A stretch of DNA of 64,000 nt from Micromonospora luteifusca (GTDB lineage Bacteria > Actinomycetota > Actinomycetes > Mycobacteriales > Micromonosporaceae), in NCBI RefSeq assembly GCF_016907275.1, contig NZ_JAFBBP010000001.1, forward strand, positions 6,190,001-6,254,000, given 5' to 3'. This document shows, piece after piece, positions 17,506-25,997 of the stretch; positions within the stretch are counted from its first letter, which is position 1, and each line of letters starts with the position of its first letter. The translations under genes and the position numbers were made by a program. The notes below the pieces were generated by a model. It saw only the letters and a program-made list of their open reading frames with translations. It was not told where the DNA came from and did no database searches.

Positions 17506-17512
17506 CATCGGC

Positions 17513-18136
17513 ATGACTACTTACTCGCAAGAAGCGCAGGAACTGCCCAGGTCGTACCGGCGGATCGCGGGGGTCGGACTGCTGCTCGGCCCGGCGTTGA
17601 GCGTCGTTGGCACGTTCTACTGGCAGGACGGCGGCGTGCAGGGAGTCGACGCCGCGGTGTTCAACGTGCTCTCCTCCCTGGCCTGGCTGGTCGGCCTCGT
17701 CGGGGTGTTCCGGGCGATCGAGCCGCGGGCACCCCGGTACGCCGCCATCGCCCTGCCGCTGGCCTGCTACGGGGTGCTCGGCGGGGTGGCGTTCGGGCTG
17801 CAGGGCATGCACGAGGAGTTGTTCGGCGTCTCGCACGGCGATGCGGTACGGCTGCTCGAGCCGTACCCGGTGGCCGGGTCGCTGCTCTTCTGGTTCGCCG
17901 GCCCGCTCTTCCCGATCAGCCTCTTCCTCCTCGGCCTGGTGCTGGCCCGGGTCCGGGCCGTGCCGGTGGCGATCGGCGGGCTGATCTGCCTGGGGGCCGT
18001 GGTCTTCCCGATCAGCCGCATCCCGCGCGAGGTGCTGATAGCGCACGTCGCGGATCTGCTGCTCCTGCTCCCGTTCCTCTACGTCGGGATACAGATGATC
18101 ACCGGGCGGCTGCGTCCCCGGGCGGCCACCAGGTAG
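17513..18136 (+). CDS. Six-helix integral membrane protein of unknown function
   Basis: 207 residues with about six hydrophobic segments (for example VGLLLGPALSVVG, FNVLSSLAWLVGLVGVF, IALPLACYGVLGGVAF, GSLLFWFAGPLFPISLFLLGLVLARV and VADLLLLLPFLYVGI). It resembles the many small DUF-type membrane proteins of actinomycetes; I see no transport motif or catalytic residues. A conserved-looking loop, HEELFGVSHGDAVRLLEPYP, lies between helices 3 and 4. ATG 17513 has a TAGCGT box 7 bases upstream. Confidence 0.75.
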   Translation: MTTYSQEAQELPRSYRRIAGVGLLLGPALSVVGTFYWQDGGVQGVDAAVFNVLSSLAWLVGLVGVFRAIEPRAPRYAAIALPLACYGVLGGVAFGLQGMHEELFGVSHGDAVRLLEPYPVAGSLLFWFAGPLFPISLFLLGLVLARVRAVPVAIGGLICLGAVVFPISRIPREVLIAHVADLLLLLPFLYVGIQMITGRLRPRAATR

Positions 18137-18139
18137 GAC

Positions 18140-18172
18140 GCCCACCGCAGAGCCAATGCTCTCGCGGCGGGC
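18140..18172. terminator. Imperfect bidirectional terminator
   Basis: A GC-rich stem of about 14 bp with one bulge, between convergent genes ending at 18136 (+) and 18218 (-). Confidence 0.5.
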
Positions 18173-18217
18173 GCCCACCGACGTTCGACCCGCAGCCCTA
18201 CCGGCTCCGAACCTGCC

Positions 18218-19555
18218 TTAGCTGCGTGTGCTCCACTGCTGGTTGGCGCCGCCGTGACAGGCCCAGAGGTGAAGTTGCGTCCCATTGGCCGTGCCGGAAC
18301 TGATGGCGTCGAGGCAGAGCCCCGATTGGGCTCCGGTGATGGTGCCGTTGGAGTTTAGGTTCCACTGTTGGTTGGGTTGGCCGTTGCAGTCCCAGATGAT
18401 GACCGCGGTGCCGTTGCTGCTGCCCGCCCCGCTGGCGTCCAGGCACTTGTTGCCGTAGACGGTCACGGTGCGGTTGGTGGTGTGGGTCCAGCGCTGGTTG
18501 GTGCCACCGTGACAGTCCCACAGTTGCGGGCGGGCGCCGTTGCTCGTGCTGGAGTTGGGTACGTCGATGCAGCGGCCGGACTGGCTACCGGCGATCAGCA
18601 CGTTCTGCTGGCCGGGCGGCGGGGTCGATGGCGGGGGAGTGGTGGGTGGCACGGTGGACCCGAACTGTGTGAAGAACCGCCACACCTCCTGCTTGACCCA
18701 GCTCCGCGCGCCGCTCTCACAGCCGGCGCACCCGTCCACGGGACCCTGCTGGTGGCCGCCGTCGAAGGCGGCCCAGACCACCGGATATCCGGGCTGGCAG
18801 GAGTAGGCGGTGGTGATGTGGGTCAGGCTGCCAGCCCTCGGCTCGGGCGGGTTCTGTGCGGCGCAACCGTTGTTCCGGACGAACCTGTCGCGCAGCGACC
18901 GTCCGCTGGGGATGTTGTCGTTGATGCCGTGGATCCCCAGGTATGCCACTGGCTGGGTGCCGCCGCTGCATCCGCTGATCGCCCCCGGGGCCGCGATTGC
19001 CGCGACCGCACGGAACACCGTCGGCCGGGAACACGCCAACGAGTAGCTCATCGCGCCGCCGTAGCTGAACCCGACCGAGAAACGTTGCGTCGTGTCGATA
19101 CAGAGCGCGTTGTCGATAGCCCGGATCATGTCGTCGGTGAAGGTCACGTCTTCACCATTGGAGTTGCCCCAGCCGTTGTTGAGGCCCTGCGGGGCGACGA
19201 AGATCGTGGTGTTGTTCGACTGGGAGAGCATGCCGTAGTAGGCCCACGCGGCTCCGTCGGTTCCCCCCGACGCGACCTGACTGGCGGTGCCGCCCAACCA
19301 GTGGAACCCGAAGGCCAGCCGGTGGGGATAGTTGTTGTTGTAGCTGTCGGGCAGCCGAAGGATGAAGCTGCGGCTCTTCCCGCTGCTCTGGATGGTGTGG
19401 GTGCCGCTGTTCAGTCCGGGCGCCTTGCCGCAGCCGGCAGTGGTGGCCGCGGCCGCCGGTGCGACAGTCGTGACGACGTACGCTCCCACAGCGGCCAGCA
19501 CCATGACAGCCATGGCTACCCCTATCCAGGGGCTGGAGAATTTGCGAAGTGGCAC
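18218..19555 (-). CDS. Secreted PHB-depolymerase/CE1-type esterase with ricin-type lectin domain, copy 2
   Basis: 445 residues: an anchor-like signal sequence (residues about 10-35), an alpha/beta-hydrolase esterase domain of the LpqC/CE1 type, a Pro/Thr linker (PPTTPPPSTPPP), and a ricin B lectin trefoil. The nucleophile elbow is GFSYGGAMS; the His is probably in FDGGHQQGP and the Asp in GINDNIPSG. Such enzymes include feruloyl and acetylxylan esterases as well as polyester depolymerases; the xylan-type neighbours favour the former. GTG 19555 has an ideal AAGGAGG site. It follows the related gene at 19594-20967 by 38 bases, in the same operon. Confidence 0.85.
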   Translation of the reverse strand: MPLRKFSSPWIGVAMAVMVLAAVGAYVVTTVAPAAAATTAGCGKAPGLNSGTHTIQSSGKSRSFILRLPDSYNNNYPHRLAFGFHWLGGTASQVASGGTDGAAWAYYGMLSQSNNTTIFVAPQGLNNGWGNSNGEDVTFTDDMIRAIDNALCIDTTQRFSVGFSYGGAMSYSLACSRPTVFRAVAAIAAPGAISGCSGGTQPVAYLGIHGINDNIPSGRSLRDRFVRNNGCAAQNPPEPRAGSLTHITTAYSCQPGYPVVWAAFDGGHQQGPVDGCAGCESGARSWVKQEVWRFFTQFGSTVPPTTPPPSTPPPGQQNVLIAGSQSGRCIDVPNSSTSNGARPQLWDCHGGTNQRWTHTTNRTVTVYGNKCLDASGAGSSNGTAVIIWDCNGQPNQQWNLNSNGTITGAQSGLCLDAISSGTANGTQLHLWACHGGANQQWSTRS

Positions 19556-19593
19556 AGTCGAGCCTCCTTGTTCAGGAATGAAATTCGCCGGGC

Positions 19594-20967
19594 TCAGCTC
19601 CGGCTCCATCGTTGGTTGGCCGCACCGGTGCAGTCCCAGATCTGGACGCGCGTGCCGTTGGCCGTGCCGTTGCCGACCAGGTCCAGGCACCGGCCCGAAC
19701 CAACTGCGGTGATCGAGCCGTCGGCGTTGAGCCGCCACTTCTGGTTGGACTGACCGTTGCAGTCCCAAATGATCACCGAGCTGCCGTTCGCGGTGCCGGC
19801 GCCGCTGACGTCGAGACACTTGCCGCCGAAGACGCGCAGCTCCTGAGCGGCGGTCGAGGTCCAGCTCTGGTTGCTCTGGCCATGGCAGTCCCAGATGATC
19901 GCCGCAGTGCCGTTGGCCTGCGAGGCGCCGTTGACGTCCAGGCACCGTCCAGAGGACGTGCTGCGCAGGGCCGACGTGCCGCTCGGCGGCGGGGTGGTCG
20001 GCGGCGCGGTGGTCGGAGGCGAGGTGGTCGGACCCGACGTCGGATCGGTGCTACCGAACTGGGTGAAGAATCGCCACACCTCGCCCTTGGTCCAGGTCCT
20101 GGCTCCGCTGTCCCCACCGCCGTCCACCGGGCCGGGGGTGTGCCCGCCGTCGAAGGCGGCCCACACCACCGGATAGCCGGACCGGCAGCCGGAGTAGGTG
20201 GTGGTGACGTGGGTCAGGCTGCCCGCCCTCGGCTCGGGCGGATTCTGTGCGGTGCACCCGTTGTTCCGCACGAACGTGTCACGCAGGGACCGTCCGGCGG
20301 AGACGTTGAGCACCGGGTCCCCGATGCCATGGATCCCCATGTACGCGACCGGCTGGGTGCCGCCGCTGCACCCGCTGAGTTGCCCGCCGGAGTAGACCGC
20401 GACAGCGCGGAAGACACCGGCCCGGGAACAGGCCAGCGAATAGCTCATGCCTCCGCCGTAGCTGAAGCCGAGCGCGAAGCGCTGCGTGGTGTCGACGCAG
20501 AGGTCCGCCTCGATCACCCGGATCATGTCGTCGACGAAGGTGACGTCCTGGCCGCCGGGGTTGGCCCAGCCGTTGCCGTTGCCCTGGGGGGCGACGAAAA
20601 TGGTGCTGTTGTTCGCCTGCTGCCGCAGCCCGTAGTAGGACCAGGCCGCCCCGTCGGACCCACCGCCGTCGACGTCGTTGGCGGTGCCGCCGTTCCAGTG
20701 AAATCCGAAGATCAACCGGTAGGCGTGGCTCCTGTCGTAGTTGTCGGGAATCCTCAGGATGAAACTACGGTTCTGGCCGCCGCTCTGGATGGACCGTTGG
20801 CCGCTGGTCAACGTGGGCGCCTTGCCGCACCCGGCGGTCGCTGCGGCCGCCGCGGGGTTCGCGGCCGACGCGGTGGTGCTCAAGCCACCGGCCAGCGCCG
20901 CCGCGCCCACGGTCACGACGGCCGCCGCCGTCGCGAGAGAAGCAAGGATGGGTCTACGTCTTGTCAT
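19594..20967 (-). CDS. Secreted PHB-depolymerase/CE1-type esterase with ricin-type lectin domain, copy 1
   Basis: 457 residues with the same architecture as its downstream neighbour: signal peptide (MTRRRPILASLATAAAVVTV onward), esterase domain with GFSYGGGMS as nucleophile elbow, GIGDPVLNVSAGRS, FDGGHTPGP, then a Thr/Pro linker and a C-terminal ricin-type trefoil with three CLDV/IWDC repeats. Core segments such as NNGCxAQNPPEPRAGSLTH are nearly identical between the two genes, whereas signal and linker differ. This indicates an old tandem duplication. ATG 20967 is preceded by GGGAG. It is the first gene of the two-gene operon. Confidence 0.86.
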   Translation of the reverse strand: MTRRRPILASLATAAAVVTVGAAALAGGLSTTASAANPAAAAATAGCGKAPTLTSGQRSIQSGGQNRSFILRIPDNYDRSHAYRLIFGFHWNGGTANDVDGGGSDGAAWSYYGLRQQANNSTIFVAPQGNGNGWANPGGQDVTFVDDMIRVIEADLCVDTTQRFALGFSYGGGMSYSLACSRAGVFRAVAVYSGGQLSGCSGGTQPVAYMGIHGIGDPVLNVSAGRSLRDTFVRNNGCTAQNPPEPRAGSLTHVTTTYSGCRSGYPVVWAAFDGGHTPGPVDGGGDSGARTWTKGEVWRFFTQFGSTDPTSGPTTSPPTTAPPTTPPPSGTSALRSTSSGRCLDVNGASQANGTAAIIWDCHGQSNQSWTSTAAQELRVFGGKCLDVSGAGTANGSSVIIWDCNGQSNQKWRLNADGSITAVGSGRCLDLVGNGTANGTRVQIWDCTGAANQRWSRS

Positions 20968-21390
20968 GAGGGGGCTCCCGCCGCTCGGCACGAACTGATT
21001 CAGGGGGTGGGTCTACGGCGACCCGCACGCCGCGGCGACGCGCCACTCCCGGTCCTCCGCCGACCACACGTGACGCGGACGAAACCCCAGAAGGCGCGAT
21101 GTGCCCACGGTGTCCGGCCGGCTCATCGCCACAGGTTCCTGCCACCGGTCTCGCCGCCCATGCGAGACCAGTGGCTCGTCGAATCGTTGGTGGCCCGCTC
21201 CGCATGCGCCCGAACACCACGCGCCCGACCGCCGGACGGCGCCGGAGCATCCGGCTCGGCGTCGAATCGATTCGACTCGACTCGACTCGACGCTAGATCG
21301 TGCAGTGATGGATGTCAATGATGCGTTCGGCAGGGCAGCCCTCACCCGGCCCGCACCGCGGTGAAGACGGCCTGGAGCCGAGTGGCCAGG
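20968..21390. other. 423-base intergenic region upstream of the esterase operon
   Basis: No convincing gene. It holds a 16-bp perfect palindrome that runs into TCGAC pentamer repeats (21261-21291). Confidence 0.55.
21261..21291. repeat. Palindrome plus pentanucleotide tandem repeat
   Basis: GTCGAATCGATTCGAC (21261-21276) is a perfect palindrome. The TCGA-phase continues as four exact TCGAC units to 21291, giving six TCGAN pentamers in a row. Confidence 0.7.
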
Positions 21391-21960
21391 TCAGGCGCTC
21401 TTGAGATCGGCCGCGCCGAAGGAGACCGCGAATCGCTTGCACCAGATGGAGACGCTCCGGAAGTCGCGTGGGTCAATCGATTCCGGCAGCTCGTACACCT
21501 GGTTGCCCTGATTGCCCTTGAGCCGTGCCAGCTCGACCCATTCGCCATCATCGAACACCCGCCAGCCGGCCGTGCCCTGGGTGACCGGTTGGTCGGTCAG
21601 CCACACCCGCAGGTCCGGACCGTTCGACGTCTTCAGGTCCCGAAGGACGAGCTGGTGGCGCCCGTCGGCGAGCCGGTGAATCTCGGCAGTGCCGGTCGTC
21701 CGGTGCTCATGGGTGACGAACTCGCCAGCGGTCACGATCCCGATCGCCGCTGGTGCGGCCGCCGAGGTCGCGGGGGCCGGGTTCGCGGACGCCGGGGTAG
21801 GGGTGGCCGATGTCGTCCCTACGCGGGGAACTGCTTCGTCGACGTACGTATCGGTGAACAGCTTCCACGGCTGGAACCAGTAGAGGGCCAGAATCGCCAC
21901 GACCACAGCGGAGGCGAGACCGGCCCGCGCCAGCGGCGACCGGAAGATCCATTTTCCCAC
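21391..21960 (-). CDS. Membrane-anchored DM13-domain protein
   Basis: 189 residues. One N-terminal hydrophobic helix (LASAVVVAILALYWF, residues about 15-30) is followed by a Thr/Ala/Pro linker and a C-terminal DM13 domain of about 105 residues: GEFVTHEHRTTGTAEIHRL, LRDLKTSNGPDLRVWLTD, ARLKGNQGNQVYELP, and FRSVSIWCKRFAVSFGAA with the single conserved Cys. DM13 domains are proposed redox or electron-transfer modules outside the cytoplasm. GTG 21960 is supported by a TACGCT box exactly 6 bases before it. Confidence 0.83.
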   Translation of the reverse strand: MGKWIFRSPLARAGLASAVVVAILALYWFQPWKLFTDTYVDEAVPRVGTTSATPTPASANPAPATSAAAPAAIGIVTAGEFVTHEHRTTGTAEIHRLADGRHQLVLRDLKTSNGPDLRVWLTDQPVTQGTAGWRVFDDGEWVELARLKGNQGNQVYELPESIDPRDFRSVSIWCKRFAVSFGAADLKSA

Positions 21961-21966
21961 CCCCGC

Positions 21967-21972
21967 AGCGTA
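21967..21972 (-). promoter_or_regulatory. -10 box (TACGCT), leaderless start
   Basis: Six bases before GTG 21960 on the minus strand. Confidence 0.5.
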
Positions 21973-22080
21973 CGGCCGCGGAAGCCGTCGAACTGGTCGC
22001 CGACCCTTTCGGAACGCTTACGAACGCGAGCGTCGAGCCTTGGCATTTGCGCTGGATCTCGGCGGCTGATCGGCTCGGCC

Positions 22081-22482
22081 TCAGGTGTCGTAGAGCCCGT
22101 CCCATGGCTCGTGAAATCCGAGGCGATCTGGGTACAGCTCGACCCAGTCGACGTGGCGGCCGTCGCGGGCCCGGTCGCCGGACTCATCGATCAAGCCGAA
22201 GATGACGCCGTCCTGGTGGGTCTGGAACAGTTGAACAGCGATGTCGCCGTACGACTTGCCGGGCAGGCCCGCGAGCAGCCCGTCGAGGGTCTCATCCAGA
22301 GCGGAGCGATCCTCGACCCGTCTGATCGTTGAACGCCGGTATGCCCCATCGTGGTCGAAGAGATGCACATATGCGTGGTGGTCCCACGCCGACGCGAGGA
22401 ACAACCCGTCGTCGTAGCTGCCAATCCTGTCCGTACGGTAGTCAGGCTCGTGCGCAATAGGAATCAGCCGAGGTACGGGCAC
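22081..22482 (-). CDS. Hypothetical protein
   Basis: 133 residues, not recognised. The sequence looks like one compact cytoplasmic domain rich in Asp and Tyr (YRTDRIGSYDDGLFLASAWD, AYVHLFDHDGAYRRS, GDIAVQLFQTHQDG, WVELYPDRLGF), without signal or membrane segments. GTG 22482 is chosen because TACGTT stands 6 bases upstream and the region beyond it is basic and unlike the rest; an in-frame start at 22620 exists. Codon use is like its neighbours, so it is probably a real gene. Confidence 0.6.
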   Translation of the reverse strand: MPVPRLIPIAHEPDYRTDRIGSYDDGLFLASAWDHHAYVHLFDHDGAYRRSTIRRVEDRSALDETLDGLLAGLPGKSYGDIAVQLFQTHQDGVIFGLIDESGDRARDGRHVDWVELYPDRLGFHEPWDGLYDT

Positions 22483-22488
22483 CCGGTC

Positions 22489-22494
22489 AACGTA
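22489..22494 (-). promoter_or_regulatory. -10 box (TACGTT), leaderless start
   Basis: Six bases before GTG 22482 on the minus strand. Confidence 0.45.
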
Positions 22495-22739
22495 GCGTGC
22501 GAGTTTCGCCGCCCGCGAGTCGCGCGCCGAAACAGAACTGGTGAGACTGGTTTCTGGCAGCCTGTCGCGGTTGGGGTCGGGTGGGTGAAACGGACGCGTC
22601 ACCCTGGCGTGACCGTTCAAACGGTACGGGCCGTGGAAGAGCGCCCACCAGCGCTTCTGTGCAACCGCACACCGCCGGTAACCGTGAAGGGGCTCAACCG
22701 GGCAAGGCAGTCGTCGCCGCGGTCGAAGGATCGGCGAGG

Positions 22740-23177
22740 TCAGTGGCCGCTGGCGGCGAGTCGGATTCCGAAGCCGGCTATCACAGTCCCGGTGATGCGG
22801 TCCACCAGTCGGCGGGCCGTGGGACGGTTCAGCACTGTGCGCAGCCGACGTGCCAGTACGACCAGCACGGCGGACCAGGCAGTACCCAGGAGGATATGCA
22901 CGCAGGCCAGGAGCACACCGAAGGCGAACGGGGAAGCGCCGGAGGGGATGAACTGTGGTAGGAGCGCGACGTAGAACACGCCTACCTTAGGGTTCAGGAG
23001 GTTTGTCAGCGCGCCGCGACGCCACCCGGGATAGAAATCGTTGCCGGAGGTCCCCGGTTCGTCGACCGGTTGGGCCGCCTGCTCTGGTCGACGACGGCGC
23101 GCGGCCCACAGCATGCTCAGCCCCATCCAGATCAGGTAGCAGGCGCCGGCCCACCGCAGCACGTCGTAGGCCAGGCG
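22740..23177 (-). pseudogene. 5'-truncated LysE/RhtB family amino-acid exporter
   Basis: Encodes only the C-terminal two thirds (about 140 residues) of a LysE-type exporter, from LRWAGACYLIWMGLSML onward, including RRGALTNLLNPKVGVFYVALLPQF and the final helices. The usual first ~70 residues with the LTPGP loop and two helices are missing. Read upstream, the frame meets a stop within about 15 codons and runs into the 3' end of the neighbouring hypothetical gene. GTG 23162 could start a short product, but without the N-terminal helices it is unlikely to work. I call it a remnant left by a rearrangement. Confidence 0.7.
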
Positions 23178-23188
23178 CCGCCACGTTG

Positions 23189-23716
23189 CTAACGGTTACT
23201 TCGGCGGCCGGAGCCGCCGTAAAGATGGACACGGTTGTCGACCTCGCGGTCCAGTTCGCCGCTCAGAAACCGGTCGGGTGCAACGTCGCCGTTGCTGACA
23301 TGGACCACCCAGTCCTCGTAGTACCAGTTGGGGTTGCACGCGCAGTCGGTGAACCGCAACCGGAAGTTGGCCCTGTACCGGCCGACCTGTCCGGGACTGA
23401 GGGTGAACAAGCGGGTGGACATCTCCGCCCGAGGGAACGCCGCCCGGCCGGGCAGGCGCTCGACGGTTACCGCCGGGCCGTCGAGGGTGAGCCACAGCGT
23501 GAGGCCGCGGGCAATGTTCACGTCGCCGGTCAGTAGGTCGTCGCGGCGCGCGTAGTTGGCGGCCTCATCGGCCAAGACGTCATGGACCAGGACCTCGCCT
23601 GTTGGCAGCGGCGCAGGAAGTATCACTGCCTTGTTGAGTCCTCGACGGGCGTTTGCCTCTGGCGCGCCGCGCCCGGCGGCGCTCCACCGCACGCGTACCC
23701 GCTGGATGACGATCAC
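23189..23716 (-). CDS. Hypothetical protein
   Basis: About 175 residues, not recognised. It appears to be a beta-rich domain with two neighbouring Cys (FTDCACNPNWYYEDWVVH) and a hydrophilic, Arg-rich C-terminus. GTG 23716 is chosen because a CATGGT box lies 6 bases before it; an in-frame start at 23803 is possible. Its stop codon lies against the truncated LysE remnant, so the last residues (GGSGRRSNR) may come from the breakpoint rather than the original gene. Confidence 0.55.
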   Translation of the reverse strand: MIVIQRVRVRWSAAGRGAPEANARRGLNKAVILPAPLPTGEVLVHDVLADEAANYARRDDLLTGDVNIARGLTLWLTLDGPAVTVERLPGRAAFPRAEMSTRLFTLSPGQVGRYRANFRLRFTDCACNPNWYYEDWVVHVSNGDVAPDRFLSGELDREVDNRVHLYGGSGRRSNR

Positions 23717-23901
23717 GCCCCAACCATGGCCCACGGCCTGCACGCCTCGCCAGCCGATATCCGCTCCTGCCTTTGACCGGGCGGACCCGAAGATGTCAGC
23801 CATGACGGTCCCGGTCGTCAGTCGGGCGACGCCCGCTTGTGGGGAGTTGAGTGCAGTCGATCATGCCGGGGAACGGATGCCGGGCCGAGGATTACCGTTG
23901 G

Positions 23902-23921
23902 CGGAGTGAGTACTCACTCCG
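23902..23921. promoter_or_regulatory. 20-bp perfect palindrome, probable TetR autoregulatory operator
   Basis: CGGAGTGAGTACTCACTCCG reads identically on both strands and ends one base before ATG 23923 of a TetR gene. The length and GAGTGAGTACTCACTC core suit a TetR-family dimer. Confidence 0.75.
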
Positions 23922-23922
23922 T

Positions 23923-24576
23923 ATGGTTCAGGTTATGACCGAAGCACCGAGCCGGCGGCGTGCGCCGGGAATGAGCCCCGACCAACGTCGAGACATGGTG
24001 GTGCGAGCCGCTCTACCGCTGATCGCCGAGTACGGCGCGGCAGTGACCACCGCCCAGATCGCCCGGGCCGCCGGGATCGGCGAAGCGACCATCTTTCGCG
24101 TCTTCGCCGACAAGGATGCGGTCCTGGACGCCTGCGTGGCCGCGGCGCTCGACCCCGGCACCGTGCTGCAGGAACTGAACACCATCGACGTCGAGCAGCC
24201 GCTGGCCAACCGGCTCCTAGAGGCAGCCGATGCCCTCGACGCCTACCTGGGCCGCATGGGCGCCGTCCTGGGTGCCCTGCACGCCTCCGGTCTGCCGAAC
24301 CGGCGCGGCCAACGCGACCGCTCAACACCAGACCGACCTGTCGAGCGCTCCACCGGGCGCGACAGCGCGCAGGCCGCCACCCGGCAAGCCATCGCGGAAT
24401 TGTTCGAACCCGACCGTGACCTACTGCGCCTGCCCGTGGACGTGCTCACCGACGCCTACCTGCGCCTGCTGTTCGGCCGCACAACCAGACCGGGCGAACA
24501 GGTGGCCGAACACGACCAGCGGCAACTCATCGACCTGCTCCTGCACGGTGCCGTACGCCCGCAGGACCGGCAATGA
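23923..24576 (+). CDS. TetR family transcriptional repressor
   Basis: 217 residues. The N-terminal helix-turn-helix is clear: RRDMVVRAALPLIAEYG, TTAQIARAAGIGEATIFRVFADKDAVLDACV. The C-terminal ligand domain is long and ends in RQLIDLLLHGAV. ATG 23923 or ATG 23935 may be the start; both lie just downstream of the perfect palindrome, so the protein almost certainly represses its own transcription. No drug pump or enzyme gene follows directly, so other targets are not evident. Confidence 0.87.
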   Translation: MVQVMTEAPSRRRAPGMSPDQRRDMVVRAALPLIAEYGAAVTTAQIARAAGIGEATIFRVFADKDAVLDACVAAALDPGTVLQELNTIDVEQPLANRLLEAADALDAYLGRMGAVLGALHASGLPNRRGQRDRSTPDRPVERSTGRDSAQAATRQAIAELFEPDRDLLRLPVDVLTDAYLRLLFGRTTRPGEQVAEHDQRQLIDLLLHGAVRPQDRQ

Positions 24577-24684
24577 CCAACGGACGCCGTGCTACGCGGC
24601 GTCACCGCAGCCGCAACAAGCCGGGGGACCCGTCATACCGAGAAGCCGCGCCCCTGTCGCGACCGAGGGGAGGTCCGGTTTCGC

Positions 24685-24690
24685 TACGCT
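24685..24690 (+). promoter_or_regulatory. -10 box (TACGCT), leaderless start
   Basis: Six bases before ATG 24697. Confidence 0.5.
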
Positions 24691-24696
24691 TTCCCG

Positions 24697-25122
24697 ATGG
24701 CCCACCTGCCAGAGACGTGGTGCGTTCCGGTCGTTCGTGCGGACTTCCGCGCTGACGATGTGTGGGAGCAACTCAAGGACGAGATCGTCAGCCCCACAGA
24801 CGAGGGCTTCGTGGCCCGTGTCGAGTTCGTCGAGGACCGAACGCTGATTGGCCTCAGCGACACGGCAATCACGGCCGGCTATCCTCGCGCCTACCCGCGT
24901 CAGTACCGGCACCCGGTGGTGTTCGTCGTCGACGCCGTCACCGTCTCGCTGCCGGAGCGTCCCCTGCTCGTCGTCAACCTGAACGAAGGCGACGACACAG
25001 GCCCGTTCAGGACACTGCCACGGCAGGTCCAGGCTATTGAGAACAACCTGTCGCTCGCCAACATGGACTTCTTCGAGTTCGCGCGGTCGGCAGGCACGGA
25101 CGGCGTCTTTCGAGGCTTCTGA
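24697..25122 (+). CDS. DUF6924-like hypothetical protein
   Basis: 141 residues. The layout fits the actinobacterial DUF6924 family as I remember it: an N-terminal VVRADFRADDVWEQL, a central HPVVFVVDAVTV and LLVVNLNEG strand pair, FRTLPRQVQAIENNLSLANMDFFEFA, and a terminal GVFRGF. The function of the family is unknown. There are no membrane segments. The start is fixed by TACGCT 6 bases upstream. Confidence 0.7.
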   Translation: MAHLPETWCVPVVRADFRADDVWEQLKDEIVSPTDEGFVARVEFVEDRTLIGLSDTAITAGYPRAYPRQYRHPVVFVVDAVTVSLPERPLLVVNLNEGDDTGPFRTLPRQVQAIENNLSLANMDFFEFARSAGTDGVFRGF

Positions 25123-25210
25123 GCGCAATGCCCGCCGGCTCAACGCGGGGCCCGGATGCACTGATCGGCTGGCGCGCAGTCGGGGTCCATCGTGGAGAGA
25201 GCGTGCGGTG

Positions 25211-25216
25211 TACCGT
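25211..25216 (+). promoter_or_regulatory. -10 box (TACCGT), leaderless start
   Basis: Six bases before ATG 25223. Confidence 0.5.
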
Positions 25217-25222
25217 CGCCGC

Positions 25223-25984
25223 ATGACGGTGCTGCAGGAGTTTGTCGCCGCTCTTTCCAGCGGCCGGATCCAGGTTGTCGACCTCACCGCTCCGCTCTCG
25301 GACCAGACCCCGATCCTGGGTCTGCCCGAGCAGTTCGGCCAGACCTGGCCGTTCCGGCTCAGTGAGATCAGCCGGTACGACGACCGCGGTCCGGCCTGGT
25401 ACTGGAACAACTTCTCCACCGGCGAGCACACCGGCACGCACTTCGACGCCCCGGTGCACTGGGTCTCCGGTCAACAGGGCGCGGACGTGTCGCAGGTCCC
25501 GGTGAGCCAGTTGATCGCCCCGGCGGTCGTGATCGACCATGCTGCCGACGCCGCCGACGACCCTGATTTCCTGCTCGAGGTCGAGCACATCAAGGCGTGG
25601 GAGGCGGATCACGGTGCCCTGCCCGCCGGTGGCTGGCTGCTCTACCGCACCGGCTGGGACGCGTACGGCGACGACCCGGAGCGGTACGCCAACGCCGGGC
25701 GTACCCCGGGCATCTCCGTCGAATGCGCCCGCTGGCTGGCCGAGGAGTCGCCGATCCAGGGCGTCGGGGTGGAGACGGTCGGCACCGACGCGGGTGCCGC
25801 GCACTCGTTCGACCCGCCGTTCCCGTGCCACTCGTTCCTGCTCGGCCAGGAGAAGTACGGCCTGACCCAGCTCCGTAACCTGGCGCAGTTGCCGGCGACC
25901 GGCGCGGTGGTGATCGCCGGACCACTGCCGATCGTCTCTGGGTCCGGCAGCCCGTGCCGGGTCCTCGCGCTGGTCGAACGGTAG
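25223..25984 (+). CDS. Cyclase family metal-dependent hydrolase (kynurenine formamidase-like)
   Basis: 253 residues. The family motif HxGTHxDxPxH is intact in STGEHTGTHFDAPVHW, supplying metal ligands. LLYRTGWDAYGDD and VGVETVGTDAG are further family segments. Members hydrolyse amides or lactone-like bonds (N-formylkynurenine, isatin, cyclic intermediates), but the substrate here is unknown. It is the first gene of a probable operon with the ThDP enzyme 13 bases downstream, suggesting that ring-opening or amide hydrolysis is coupled to 2-oxoacid decarboxylation. Confidence 0.83.
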   Translation: MTVLQEFVAALSSGRIQVVDLTAPLSDQTPILGLPEQFGQTWPFRLSEISRYDDRGPAWYWNNFSTGEHTGTHFDAPVHWVSGQQGADVSQVPVSQLIAPAVVIDHAADAADDPDFLLEVEHIKAWEADHGALPAGGWLLYRTGWDAYGDDPERYANAGRTPGISVECARWLAEESPIQGVGVETVGTDAGAAHSFDPPFPCHSFLLGQEKYGLTQLRNLAQLPATGAVVIAGPLPIVSGSGSPCRVLALVER

Positions 25985-25997
25985 GACCGGGCCACAG

